Assembly: GCA_003694465.1 (NCBI GenBank)
Contig: RFKM01000013.1
Coordinates: 1 to 13,446, forward strand
Length of the DNA stretch: 13,446 nt
Direction of reading: 5' to 3'
Source of the DNA: Alphaproteobacteria bacterium
GTDB lineage: Bacteria; Pseudomonadota; Alphaproteobacteria; Rhodobacterales; Rhodobacteraceae
The notes below the pieces were generated by a model. That model did no database searches and was not told where the DNA came from. It saw nothing but the letters and a program-made list of their open reading frames with translations. How positions within the stretch are numbered: the first letter of the stretch is position 1; every line of letters begins with the position of its first letter. This document shows, piece by piece, positions 7,128-13,446 of the stretch. Made by a program: the position numbers and the translations under genes.

Positions 7128-7189
7128 GCCGCGTTAACCAAACAGGAAGATTTCCGCCCGTGAGCGCGAGTCTTAGCGCCGCGTTAACC
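7128..7189 (+). repeat. Direct repeat GCCGCGTTAACC, two copies 50 bp apart
   Basis: The identical 12-mer occurs at 7128-7139 and 7178-7189 in the 122-bp gap between the dapB-like gene and motB. Each copy holds a TTAACC, matching a CtrA half-site. The downstream copy is part of the fuller CtrA-type site of the motB promoter. Confidence 0.7.
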
Positions 7190-7201
7190 CGGGGAGCGTA
7201 T
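7173..7201 (+). promoter_or_regulatory. CtrA-type box and promoter-like block upstream of motB
   Basis: TTAG (7173-7176), 7 bases, TTAAC (7184-7188) matches the CtrA consensus TTAA-N7-TTAAC with one mismatch. It is followed by GAGCGTAT at 7194-7201. The same arrangement, with the same spacing, occurs before flgE. CtrA control of flagellar genes is established for alphaproteobacteria, including Rhodobacterales. The precise -10 element and start site cannot be read. Confidence 0.6.
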
Positions 7202-7232
7202 CAATGTCTCCGGGTGAAATGTGAGGTGTGGG

Positions 7233-8048
7233 ATGAGCGCGCAAGCCAATGCGCCCATCATCAAGAAGGTCAAGAAGGTCAGCGGCGGCGGCCACCATGG
7301 CGGGGCCTGGAAAGTTGCCTATGCCGACTTCGTGACGGCCATGATGGCCTTCTTCATGTTGATGTGGCTTCTGAACGCGACAACCGAAAAACAACGCAAG
7401 GGCATTGCCGACTACTTCAGCCCGACCGTGCCGATCATGCGAGCCTCGGGCGGTGGCGACGGGGCATTCGGCGGCGACAGCATATTTGCCGACCAGACGC
7501 TGGTGCAGACCGGAACGGGCGGTGTCCCGAGCCAGGTGATCGACCAACAGCCCGATTCGAGCGACCAGGCGGACCAAGAGACCAAGGCGCTCGAGGAGGT
7601 CGACAAACAGCTTTCGGCGAAATCCGGCGAGAGCATGGTGAGCGAACTTCTCCAGCGATACATCGTGACCAGGCTGACGGACGAAGGGTTGGTCATCGAA
7701 CTCCATGACCTGCCCGACGAATCCCTCTTTGTGGCCGACACGGCCGAGCCACAGCCGGTTCTTGAAGAGCTCGTGCGGATGATCGCCGAAGCGAGCAAAC
7801 TCGTTCGGAACGGAATCGCCGTCGAGGGCTATGTCGCGGCACAACCCGTCGTTCGTGCCCGGCAAACCGTGTGGGACCTTTCCGCGGAACGCGCCTCGCG
7901 CGTGCGCGCACTGCTCGAAGGTGCAGGCGTGCCGCCGGAGCGGCTGAAGCGCGTCACCGGTCATGCCGACCGCGAGCCCGCTGCCCAGAACACGATGGCC
8001 CCCGAAAACAATCGGATCAAGATCGTCCTGCTGCGCGAAAATCGCTGA
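7233..8048 (+). CDS. motB: Flagellar stator protein MotB
   Basis: 271 residues. With MotA it forms the proton channel that drives the flagellar motor and anchors it to peptidoglycan. A basic cytoplasmic N-terminus (IKKVKKVSGGGHHGG) leads into one membrane helix AWKVAYADFVTAMMAFFMLM (25-44) holding the essential proton-binding D32. The C-terminal OmpA-like domain spans about 140-271, with WDLSAERASRVRALLEGAGV (214-233) and NNRIKIVLL (259-267). The usual GHTD of the peptidoglycan-binding loop is replaced by GYVAAQP (199-205). I chose the ATG at 7233, preceded by GAGGTG; an in-frame GTG at 7221 would add only four residues. motA is not in the window. Upstream lies a CtrA-type promoter. Confidence 0.95.
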   Translation: MSAQANAPIIKKVKKVSGGGHHGGAWKVAYADFVTAMMAFFMLMWLLNATTEKQRKGIADYFSPTVPIMRASGGGDGAFGGDSIFADQTLVQTGTGGVPSQVIDQQPDSSDQADQETKALEEVDKQLSAKSGESMVSELLQRYIVTRLTDEGLVIELHDLPDESLFVADTAEPQPVLEELVRMIAEASKLVRNGIAVEGYVAAQPVVRARQTVWDLSAERASRVRALLEGAGVPPERLKRVTGHADREPAAQNTMAPENNRIKIVLLRENR

Positions 8049-8070
8049 ATTTGCGAGTCGTCCTCGGGCG

Positions 8071-8099
8071 TTAGGCGGATATTAACGGGCCGAGCGTAT
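8071..8099 (+). promoter_or_regulatory. CtrA-type box and promoter-like block upstream of flgE
   Basis: TTAG (8071-8074), 7 bases, TTAAC (8082-8086), then GAGCGTAT (8092-8099). Over the 18 bases from TTAAC to GTAT, 14 match the motB block and the spacing is identical. This is probably the promoter of the flgE-flgK-flgL-flgI transcript. Confidence 0.6.
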
Positions 8100-8103
8100 G
8101 CCT

Positions 8104-8122
8104 TGCTGCAGAAGTTGCAGCA
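8104..8122 (+). promoter_or_regulatory. Stem-loop in the flgE leader just before the ribosome binding site
   Basis: TGCTGCA (8104-8110), loop GAAGT, TGCAGCA (8116-8122): a perfect 7-bp stem ending one base before the AAAGG Shine-Dalgarno (8124-8128). It could modulate translation or mRNA stability of the hook gene; it could also be a DNA palindrome bound by a regulator. Confidence 0.5.
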
Positions 8123-8134
8123 GAAAGGCGCAGC

Positions 8135-9451
8135 ATGACCATCTCATCCTCGTTGAGCGCCGGCGTCGCCGGCCTGAATGCAAACGCGACTCGCCTCGCC
8201 GCCATTTCCGACAACATCGCCAACTCGGGCACATTCGGATACAAGCGCGCGACGGTCGATTTCGAATCTCTCGTGATCACTGGGAATGCCGGCAGCGGCA
8301 AATATTCCGCCGGCGGCGTCTGGGCCACTACCCAACGCCTGATTGACGAGCATGGCCCGCTCATTTCGACGTCGAATCCGCTCGATATCGCGGTCTCGGG
8401 GCGGGGGATGCTGCCGGTCCTGCAGGAAGGGTTCCTGTCGAAATCCCCGCAGGAGCGGCCCATGCTGGTGACAACAACCGGCTCGTTCCGAACCGACGAG
8501 AACGGATATCTGAAGACCGAAACCGGGCTCATGCTGCTCGGCTGGCCGGCCGATGCCGACGGACACGTGGCATCCTATCCCCGCGATACCGCAACCGCGC
8601 TGGAACCGGTCAAGGTGCAGGTCAACCAGCAATCGGGCGATCCGACCACCGAGATCAATCTCGGGGTGAACCTTCCGGCGACCGATACCCAGTATGGCGC
8701 CAGCGGTGACACCCTGCCTCTGTCGGTCCCGTATTTCGGCAATCTCGGAACGTCGGAAACGCTTGAGATCTCCTTCACGCCGACCCTGCCCGCGGCGTCG
8801 GGCGACCCGGCGACGAATACCTGGACGATGACGATTTCCGACAGCGCCTCCTCCGGGGCCACCATCGGGGAATATACCCTGGTCTTCGACGATTCCCGAA
8901 CCAATGGCGGAACGCTTGCTTCCGTGACACGCCTGTCTGGCGGGAATTATGACGCGACAACCGGCACGCTCGATCTCACGGTTGCCGGCGGTTCGATGTC
9001 GGTCGCAATCGGCAAGATCGGCGATCCGAGCGGTCTGACGCAGCTCTCCGACAGTTTCGCGCCCGTCTCCATCACCAAGGACGGCTCGCCAACCGGCAAC
9101 CTGACCTCCGTCGAGGTCGATGTAAACGGCTATGTCACGGCGACCTATGACACCGGCTTTACCCGGACGATCTATCAAGTGCCCCTCGTCGATGTTCCCA
9201 ACCCCAATGGACTGATCTCGAAGTCCAACCAGACCTATCAGATTTCGGCGGAATCCGGATCCTACTTTCTCTGGGATGCCGGGGAGGGTCCGACCGGCGA
9301 AGTGGTCGGCTTCACCCGTGAAGGTTCGACAACCGATGTTGCCGGCGAATTGACCAACCTGATCCAGACGCAGCGGGCATACTCGTCGAACGCAAAGGTC
9401 ATCCAGACCGTCGACGAGATGCTGCAGGAAACCACCAACATCAAGCGGTGA
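8135..9451 (+). CDS. flgE: Flagellar hook protein FlgE
   Basis: 438 residues; polymerises to form the curved hook joining rod and filament. The N-terminal rod/hook domain holds the axial-protein signature ISDNIANSGTFGYKRATVDF (24-43), and NPLDIAVSGRGMLPVLQEG follows as the FlgE/FlgF/FlgG DI-SG motif. The middle is a Thr/Ser/Gly-rich variable region (about 150-330) typical of the exposed D1/D2 domains. The C-terminus (GELTNLIQTQRAYSSNAKVI onward) is the conserved coiled-coil-forming D0 segment. Secretion is through the flagellar type III apparatus, so there is no signal peptide. Start ATG at 8135 with AAAGG 6 bases upstream. 21 bp separate it from flgK. Confidence 0.97.
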   Translation: MTISSSLSAGVAGLNANATRLAAISDNIANSGTFGYKRATVDFESLVITGNAGSGKYSAGGVWATTQRLIDEHGPLISTSNPLDIAVSGRGMLPVLQEGFLSKSPQERPMLVTTTGSFRTDENGYLKTETGLMLLGWPADADGHVASYPRDTATALEPVKVQVNQQSGDPTTEINLGVNLPATDTQYGASGDTLPLSVPYFGNLGTSETLEISFTPTLPAASGDPATNTWTMTISDSASSGATIGEYTLVFDDSRTNGGTLASVTRLSGGNYDATTGTLDLTVAGGSMSVAIGKIGDPSGLTQLSDSFAPVSITKDGSPTGNLTSVEVDVNGYVTATYDTGFTRTIYQVPLVDVPNPNGLISKSNQTYQISAESGSYFLWDAGEGPTGEVVGFTREGSTTDVAGELTNLIQTQRAYSSNAKVIQTVDEMLQETTNIKR

Positions 9452-9472
9452 TGAATTGAGCGGGGCCTGACA

Positions 9473-10933
9473 ATGTCGATTACCGGATCCCTCGCCAACG
9501 CCCTGTCAGGCCTCGCCGCGCAATCCAAGGCCGCGGAACTGGTATCGTCCAACGTCGCCAATGCTGGAACACCGGGCTATGGCCGGCGGGAGATATCGCT
9601 CACGCCGCGTTATAGCGGGGTCGGTTCGTCCACCGGCGTCAATGTCACTGGCGTGCGCCGCGAAGTCGACGAAATCGTCGTGGGTAATCGCCGCCTCGCC
9701 GATGCCTCTGCGGGATATGCGAGCACCATCGCCGATTTCAAATCGGACTTTGAAACGATGCTTGGCCCGCCCACCGAGGCCGGCTCGCTCTCTGGCAGGG
9801 TCTCCCGACTCGAAGCCGCTCTCGTTGAAGCGGCTGCCCGCCCCGACCGCGACGCGCGCCTGTCTTCGGTGGTCGACGCCGCCCGGTCCCTCGCCGGATT
9901 CCTGAACGAAACGTCCGACAGTATCCAGACTGCACGTCTCGAGGCCGACAAGGAGATCGCCCGGCAGGTCGATCAGCTGAATGCTGGTCTGAACAAGGTT
10001 CAGAGTCTGAACTACAAGATCAGGCAAACGATCGCACGCGGGGAAGACGCCTCCTCCCTCGTCGATTTGCGCCAGCAAACGATTGATGGAATTTCGACCA
10101 TCGTTCCAATGCGCTCGGTCCAGCGGGAATTCGGCATGGTCGCCTTGTTCACCACTGGCGGCGCAGTCCTGCTTGACGGGCGCGCCGCCGAGCTTTCCTT
10201 CACGCCGGTCAACACCATCGTCCCGGACATGACCCTCGAAAGCGGTGCGCTGTCCGGGCTCACGATCAACGGCAACGAGGTGAACACACAGAACGATCGC
10301 GGGCCGATCGCCGGCGGCAGCCTCGCGGCGCTTTTCGAGGTTCGCGATGTGCACGCAACGCGCGCCCAATCCCAGATGGACGGATTTGCCCGAGACCTCG
10401 TCGAACGGTTCCAGGACCCGGCACTGGATCTCACCCGCGCAGCGGGCGATCCGGGGCTGTTTACCGACGCGGGCGCAACCTTCGATCCGGTGAATGAACT
10501 GGGTTTGTCGGCCCGAATCGAGGTGAACGCCCTCGTCGACCCCGCGCAGGGTGGAGAAGTATGGCGCCTGCGCGACGGCTTGGGCGCACCCACCCCTGGC
10601 AACCCCGGGGCGGCCGGGCTGCTCAACGACCTGGTGTCCACCCTTTCTCAAGGCCGGCCTTCGTCGGTTCCCGGCCTCTCGGCCTTGTCGAGGTCCGCAA
10701 ACGAACTTGCGGGAGATTTGCTCAGCCTCGCATCAACCGACGCGCAAGACGCAGGGGCCCGCAAGGGTTTCGCGTCAGCCGAACAATCCAGCCTCAAGAA
10801 CATGGAGCTCGAAGGAGGCGTCGATACCGACCAGGAAATGCAGAAACTCATGCTCATCGAACAGGCCTTCGCCGCCAATGCGAAGGTGATCACAACGATC
10901 GATGACCTGATCAATGTCCTGATTGGAATGTGA
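9473..10933 (+). CDS. flgK: Flagellar hook-associated protein FlgK (HAP1)
   Basis: 486 residues; forms the first junction layer between hook and filament. The N-terminus SLANALSGLAAQSKAAELVSSNVANAGTPGYGRREI carries the axial-protein NxANxxTPGY signature at about residues 26-36. The region of about 130-200 is helical with heptad-like patterning (RLEADKEIARQVDQLNAGLN). The C-terminus (DQEMQKLMLIEQAFAANAKV, then ITTIDDLINVLIGM) is the conserved HAP1 end. The ribosome binding site before ATG 9473 is weak (GCGGGG), so translation may depend on flgE upstream. Its stop overlaps the first possible flgL start. Confidence 0.96.
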   Translation: MSITGSLANALSGLAAQSKAAELVSSNVANAGTPGYGRREISLTPRYSGVGSSTGVNVTGVRREVDEIVVGNRRLADASAGYASTIADFKSDFETMLGPPTEAGSLSGRVSRLEAALVEAAARPDRDARLSSVVDAARSLAGFLNETSDSIQTARLEADKEIARQVDQLNAGLNKVQSLNYKIRQTIARGEDASSLVDLRQQTIDGISTIVPMRSVQREFGMVALFTTGGAVLLDGRAAELSFTPVNTIVPDMTLESGALSGLTINGNEVNTQNDRGPIAGGSLAALFEVRDVHATRAQSQMDGFARDLVERFQDPALDLTRAAGDPGLFTDAGATFDPVNELGLSARIEVNALVDPAQGGEVWRLRDGLGAPTPGNPGAAGLLNDLVSTLSQGRPSSVPGLSALSRSANELAGDLLSLASTDAQDAGARKGFASAEQSSLKNMELEGGVDTDQEMQKLMLIEQAFAANAKVITTIDDLINVLIGM

Positions 10934-10935
10934 CC

Positions 10936-11946
10936 ATGACGTTCTTTTCGATAGGTGACCTGGCGTCCGCTTTCCAACTTCGGCAACTCTCCGGCCAGAT
11001 GAAGGCCGACATGACTCGCCTGGTCAAGGAAGTGTCAACGGGCCAGAAGCAGGATCTGCGGTCGTCCATCTCCGGCGATTTCGGGCCTCTCGCGGCCATC
11101 GAGCGTTCGTTGACAGTTTTGAAATCCTATTCGTCGGCCAATGCCGAGCTCGAGTCGTTTCTGTCCGCCGCGCAAACATCCCTCGAGGATATTCAGGGCC
11201 TTGGTCGCGACATTTCTCCGGGGCTGCTTCAGGCGGCAGACACTGGCGAAGCCAGTTTGATCGACACCCTGTCAACCGACGCGCAACAGAAATTGTCCGC
11301 CGCAACCTCCCGTTTGAACCTTCGATTCGGCGGTCGATCCGTTTTTGCCGGCGCGGCATCGGATAGCCAGGCGTTGGTCGATGGAAAAACGCTTCTGCAA
11401 AGCATCAAGGCAGCCGTGGCCGGCGAGACGACCGTCGAAGGGTTTATCCAGGCGGTCGACGATTGGTTCGACACACCCGGAGGCGGGTTTGAGAGCGACG
11501 CGTATCTGGGTTCAACCGACAATCTCGGACCGTTTCCAATTGGCGACGGCGAGACGTTGTCGATGGAGGCGCGGGCCGATGATCCTGCCATTCGGGAATT
11601 TCTGAAAGGCCTGACCCTCGCCAGCCTCGCCGCCGACGCGTCATTGCCCGGAAACCCGTCCGCTGGCAAGGAAATTGCATCGGCGGCAGCCACGCGTCTC
11701 ATGGCGGCCGATGGTATGATGACTCAGATGCGGGCGGATCTCGGCGTTCAACAGGCACGCCTTGATGAGGCGACTACGAAAAACGGGTCACAGGCAGAGG
11801 CTTTCGAACTTGCAAAGAGCGAACTGATCTCCGCGGATCCTTACGAAACCGCCACCGAGTTGCAGGCGGTCCGTTCGCGGCTGGAAACGCTCTATGCCGC
11901 GACAGCTCGCATAGCCGACCTTTCATTCACGGATTTCATGAGATGA
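10936..11946 (+). CDS. flgL: Flagellar hook-associated protein FlgL (HAP3)
   Basis: 336 residues from the ATG at 10936; the second junction protein between FlgK and flagellin. The N-terminus MTFFSIGDLASAFQLRQ and the C-terminal helix (ELQAVRSRLETLYAATARIA, then DLSFTDFMR) match flagellin/FlgL termini of the alphaproteobacterial type. The block ATSRLNLRFGGRSVFAGAAS corresponds to the flagellin/FlgL 'NRRY-GR-LFAG' region. A GTG at 10930 overlapping the flgK stop (GTGA) is in frame and would add two residues; I prefer ATG because it gives the usual N-terminus. Only 2 bp separate the flgK stop from this ATG, and the 3' end overlaps flgI by ATGA (11943-11946). Confidence 0.93.
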   Translation: MTFFSIGDLASAFQLRQLSGQMKADMTRLVKEVSTGQKQDLRSSISGDFGPLAAIERSLTVLKSYSSANAELESFLSAAQTSLEDIQGLGRDISPGLLQAADTGEASLIDTLSTDAQQKLSAATSRLNLRFGGRSVFAGAASDSQALVDGKTLLQSIKAAVAGETTVEGFIQAVDDWFDTPGGGFESDAYLGSTDNLGPFPIGDGETLSMEARADDPAIREFLKGLTLASLAADASLPGNPSAGKEIASAAATRLMAADGMMTQMRADLGVQQARLDEATTKNGSQAEAFELAKSELISADPYETATELQAVRSRLETLYAATARIADLSFTDFMR

Positions 11947-13055
11947 TCGGAAAATACTTGACCCTTGCCCTGATCCTTTTGGCCGGGCTTGCCCCAGTCA
12001 CCGCCGTCGGCGAGACGATCCGGCTCAAGGACCTGGTCGAATTCGACGGCGTGCGAGGAAATGATCTCGTCGGCTACGGGCTGGTCGTCGGCTTGAACGG
12101 GACGGGAGACGGCCTTCGCAATTCGCCGTTCACCGAAGAAATCATGACAAACATCCTCGAACGGCTTGGCGTGAATGTTACCGGGGAAAAATTCAGGCCA
12201 AAGAATGTTGCGGCAGTCCTTGCCACTGCAACACTGCCCCCGTTTTCACGCGCCGGAGCGACGATAGATGTGACGGTTTCGGCAATCGGTGATGCAAAAA
12301 GCCTGCTGGGAGGCACCTTGATCATGACGCCGCTCAAGGCGGCCGATGGTCAGATATACGCGGTCGCGCAAGGCACGGTCATTGCCGGCGGAGCATCTGC
12401 GAGCGGGCAGGGCGACACGGTGGTTTCGGGCGTGCCGACTTCGGGGGTAATTCCTTCCGGGGCGCGGGTCGAACGAGAAGTCGAGTTTGACTTTGCGACG
12501 CTCAAGACGGTTCGTCTGGCGTTGCGAGAACCCGATTTCACGACGGCCGAAAAAATCGAAACGGCGATAAATGCCAGATTTGGAAAGGTTGTTTCGAGAA
12601 TGCTGGATGCGGGAACGGTCGTCTTGGACATTGCCGCTACTCAGGCGATTTCTCCCGCGCATGCAATTGGAGAGGTTGAGAACATCAGGATTGAGCCAGA
12701 GCGCAAGGCGCGCGTGGTGGTCGACCAAAGATCCGGAACGATCGTGATGGGTGAGAATGTCCGAATCGGGCATGTCGCCGTCAGCCAGGGCAATTTGACG
12801 TTGCGCGTCTCAGAGCAGCCGTTGGTCGTTCAACCGAATCCGTTTTCGAGTGGAGACACTATCGTCGTTCCGCGGACGACCGCATCGATCCAGCAGGAAC
12901 CTAGCACCGGTCTTGCAGAAATTCCGGACGGAGCATCACTTTCCGACGTTGTCGCCGGACTGAATGCGCTGGGGGTCTCCCCCCGAGACATGATCGACAT
13001 CCTGAAGAGCATCAAGGCTGCCGGCGCATTGCATGCCGAGTTCGTCGTGCGTTGA
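11943..13055 (+). CDS. flgI: Flagellar P-ring protein FlgI
   Basis: 370 residues; forms the P-ring bushing around the rod in the peptidoglycan layer. It has a Sec signal peptide (hydrophobic residues about 5-17, likely cleavage near VTA or AVG at 20-23), as expected because FlgI is exported by Sec and not by the flagellar secretion system. Family blocks: IRLKDLVEFDGVRGNDLVGYGLVVGLNGTGD, GVNVTGEKFRPKNVAAVLATATLPPF, VDVTVSAIGDA-like VTVSAIGDAKSLLGGTLIMTPL, and RVVVDQRSGTIVMGENVRIG near 265. The end, DMIDILKSIKAAGALHAEF, is the normal FlgI end, so the gene is intact although insertion-sequence DNA begins right after its stop. Overlaps flgL by four bases. Confidence 0.97.
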   Translation: MIGKYLTLALILLAGLAPVTAVGETIRLKDLVEFDGVRGNDLVGYGLVVGLNGTGDGLRNSPFTEEIMTNILERLGVNVTGEKFRPKNVAAVLATATLPPFSRAGATIDVTVSAIGDAKSLLGGTLIMTPLKAADGQIYAVAQGTVIAGGASASGQGDTVVSGVPTSGVIPSGARVEREVEFDFATLKTVRLALREPDFTTAEKIETAINARFGKVVSRMLDAGTVVLDIAATQAISPAHAIGEVENIRIEPERKARVVVDQRSGTIVMGENVRIGHVAVSQGNLTLRVSEQPLVVQPNPFSSGDTIVVPRTTASIQQEPSTGLAEIPDGASLSDVVAGLNALGVSPRDMIDILKSIKAAGALHAEFVVR

Positions 13056-13078
13056 AAATTTCATACGGGTAAATTTTC
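13054..13078. repeat. AT-rich 8-bp inverted repeat directly after flgI
   Basis: GAAAATTT (13054-13061), a 9-base loop, AAATTTTC (13071-13078), perfectly complementary. The left arm starts inside the flgI stop codon. The stem is AT-only apart from one G-C pair and ends in TTTTC, so it is at best a weak terminator for the flagellar transcript. It lies at the junction with the transposase remnant. Confidence 0.5.
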
Positions 13079-13446
13079 CTTCAGCGGGGCGATGTTGCAC
13101 AATGACGTGCTGCCCGTCTACTGCAATCTCGGTCCGCGGGTTAAAGTGGCGCTCACCGACATTGTCCGTGTGTTCCGCGGGGCCGAGGAGCACCCCTACG
13201 AACTCTACAGCGGCCTGAACGGCTTCGAGCCCCGCCGAACCGAGGTCCATTCCCCGAAGACCAATGGCTTTGTCGAGCGCTCCAACCGCACCGTGCTGGA
13301 CGAGTTCTTCCGGGTAAAAAATGCAAGAGACCTTTTTCGAGACCATAAAGGCACTCCAGGACGACCTCGACGAATGGCTCGCCCACTGCAACACCGAGCG
13401 CCCGCACCTGGGCCACCGTAACCGGGGCAAACGCCCAAACGAAACC
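13056..13446 (+). pseudogene. Truncated and frameshifted IS transposase (DDE/rve integrase core, IS3/IS481-like), runs off the right edge
   Basis: A remnant of the C-terminal catalytic core. Convincing similarity starts at LHNDVLPVYCNLG (from about 13092) and continues with ALTDIVRVF, where LTDNGREF is expected, HPYELYSGLNGFEPRRT, SPKTNGFVERSNRTVLDEFF, then in the +1 frame from 13321 MQETFFETIKALQDDLDEWL and AHCNTERPHLGHRNRGKRP. The second Asp (LTD) and the Glu of NGFVER survive, but the N-terminal helix-turn-helix and the first catalytic Asp are absent because intact flgI lies directly upstream. The frame breaks at a run of six A (13316-13321); one A too many explains it. The fragment stays open in the second frame to the window end. 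Non-functional as seen. Confidence 0.85.

Noticed and set aside
7188..7214. Imperfect inverted repeat CCCGGGGA/TCTCCGGG in the motB leader
   Set aside because: Could fold with one G-T pair, but it overlaps the promoter-like block and is not shared with flgE; too weak to annotate.
8144..9178. Minus-strand open frame of 344 codons opposite flgE
   Set aside because: No domain pattern; the FlgE reading on the plus strand is unambiguous.
10930..10935. GTG start for flgL overlapping the flgK stop
   Set aside because: Possible, but the ATG two codons later gives the usual FlgL N-terminus; the difference is only two residues.

Overview
The window looks like chromosomal DNA of a high-GC alphaproteobacterium, most likely of the Rhodobacterales. 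The evidence is the compact motB-flgE-flgK-flgL-flgI order, MotB and FlgL termini of the alphaproteobacterial kind, and CtrA-like boxes (TTAG-N7-TTAAC) in front of two flagellar genes. The genus cannot be fixed from the sequence alone.

Region 1 (1-6258, all minus strand) is a homogentisate degradation operon. Reading from its promoter the order is hmgA (homogentisate 1,2-dioxygenase), an RNase Z-like metallo-beta-lactamase (MBL) fold hydrolase, fahA (fumarylacetoacetase), a small secreted DUF2059 protein, a second MBL-fold protein with a degenerate metal site, and a flavin-dependent aromatic hydroxylase cut off by the left edge. The first three genes overlap by 1-4 bases. HmgA opens the ring of homogentisate and FahA hydrolyses fumarylacetoacetate to fumarate and acetoacetate. 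The hydroxylase probably makes homogentisate or a related diphenol from a monohydroxylated aromatic acid. No maleylacetoacetate isomerase and no 4-hydroxyphenylpyruvate dioxygenase lie in the window.

Region 2 (6259-7110) holds an 81-bp divergent control region with a clean inverted repeat, then a plus-strand dapB-like reductase gene. Its product has the DapB fold signatures but lacks the catalytic histidine pair, so its role in lysine synthesis is doubtful.

Region 3 (7111-13055, plus strand) is a flagellar cluster: motB (stator), flgE (hook), flgK and flgL (hook-filament junction) and flgI (P-ring). The leaders of motB and flgE share a nearly identical promoter-like block containing a CtrA-type site. 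flgE to flgI are tightly packed and probably form one transcript.

Region 4 (13056-13446) is a 5'-truncated, frameshifted insertion-sequence transposase remnant that begins immediately after the flgI stop codon and runs off the right edge.

I saw no CRISPR array, tRNA or rRNA, and no obviously unprecedented system. The best leads are the atypical DapB and MBL proteins around the homogentisate genes and the duplicated CtrA-type promoter architecture.
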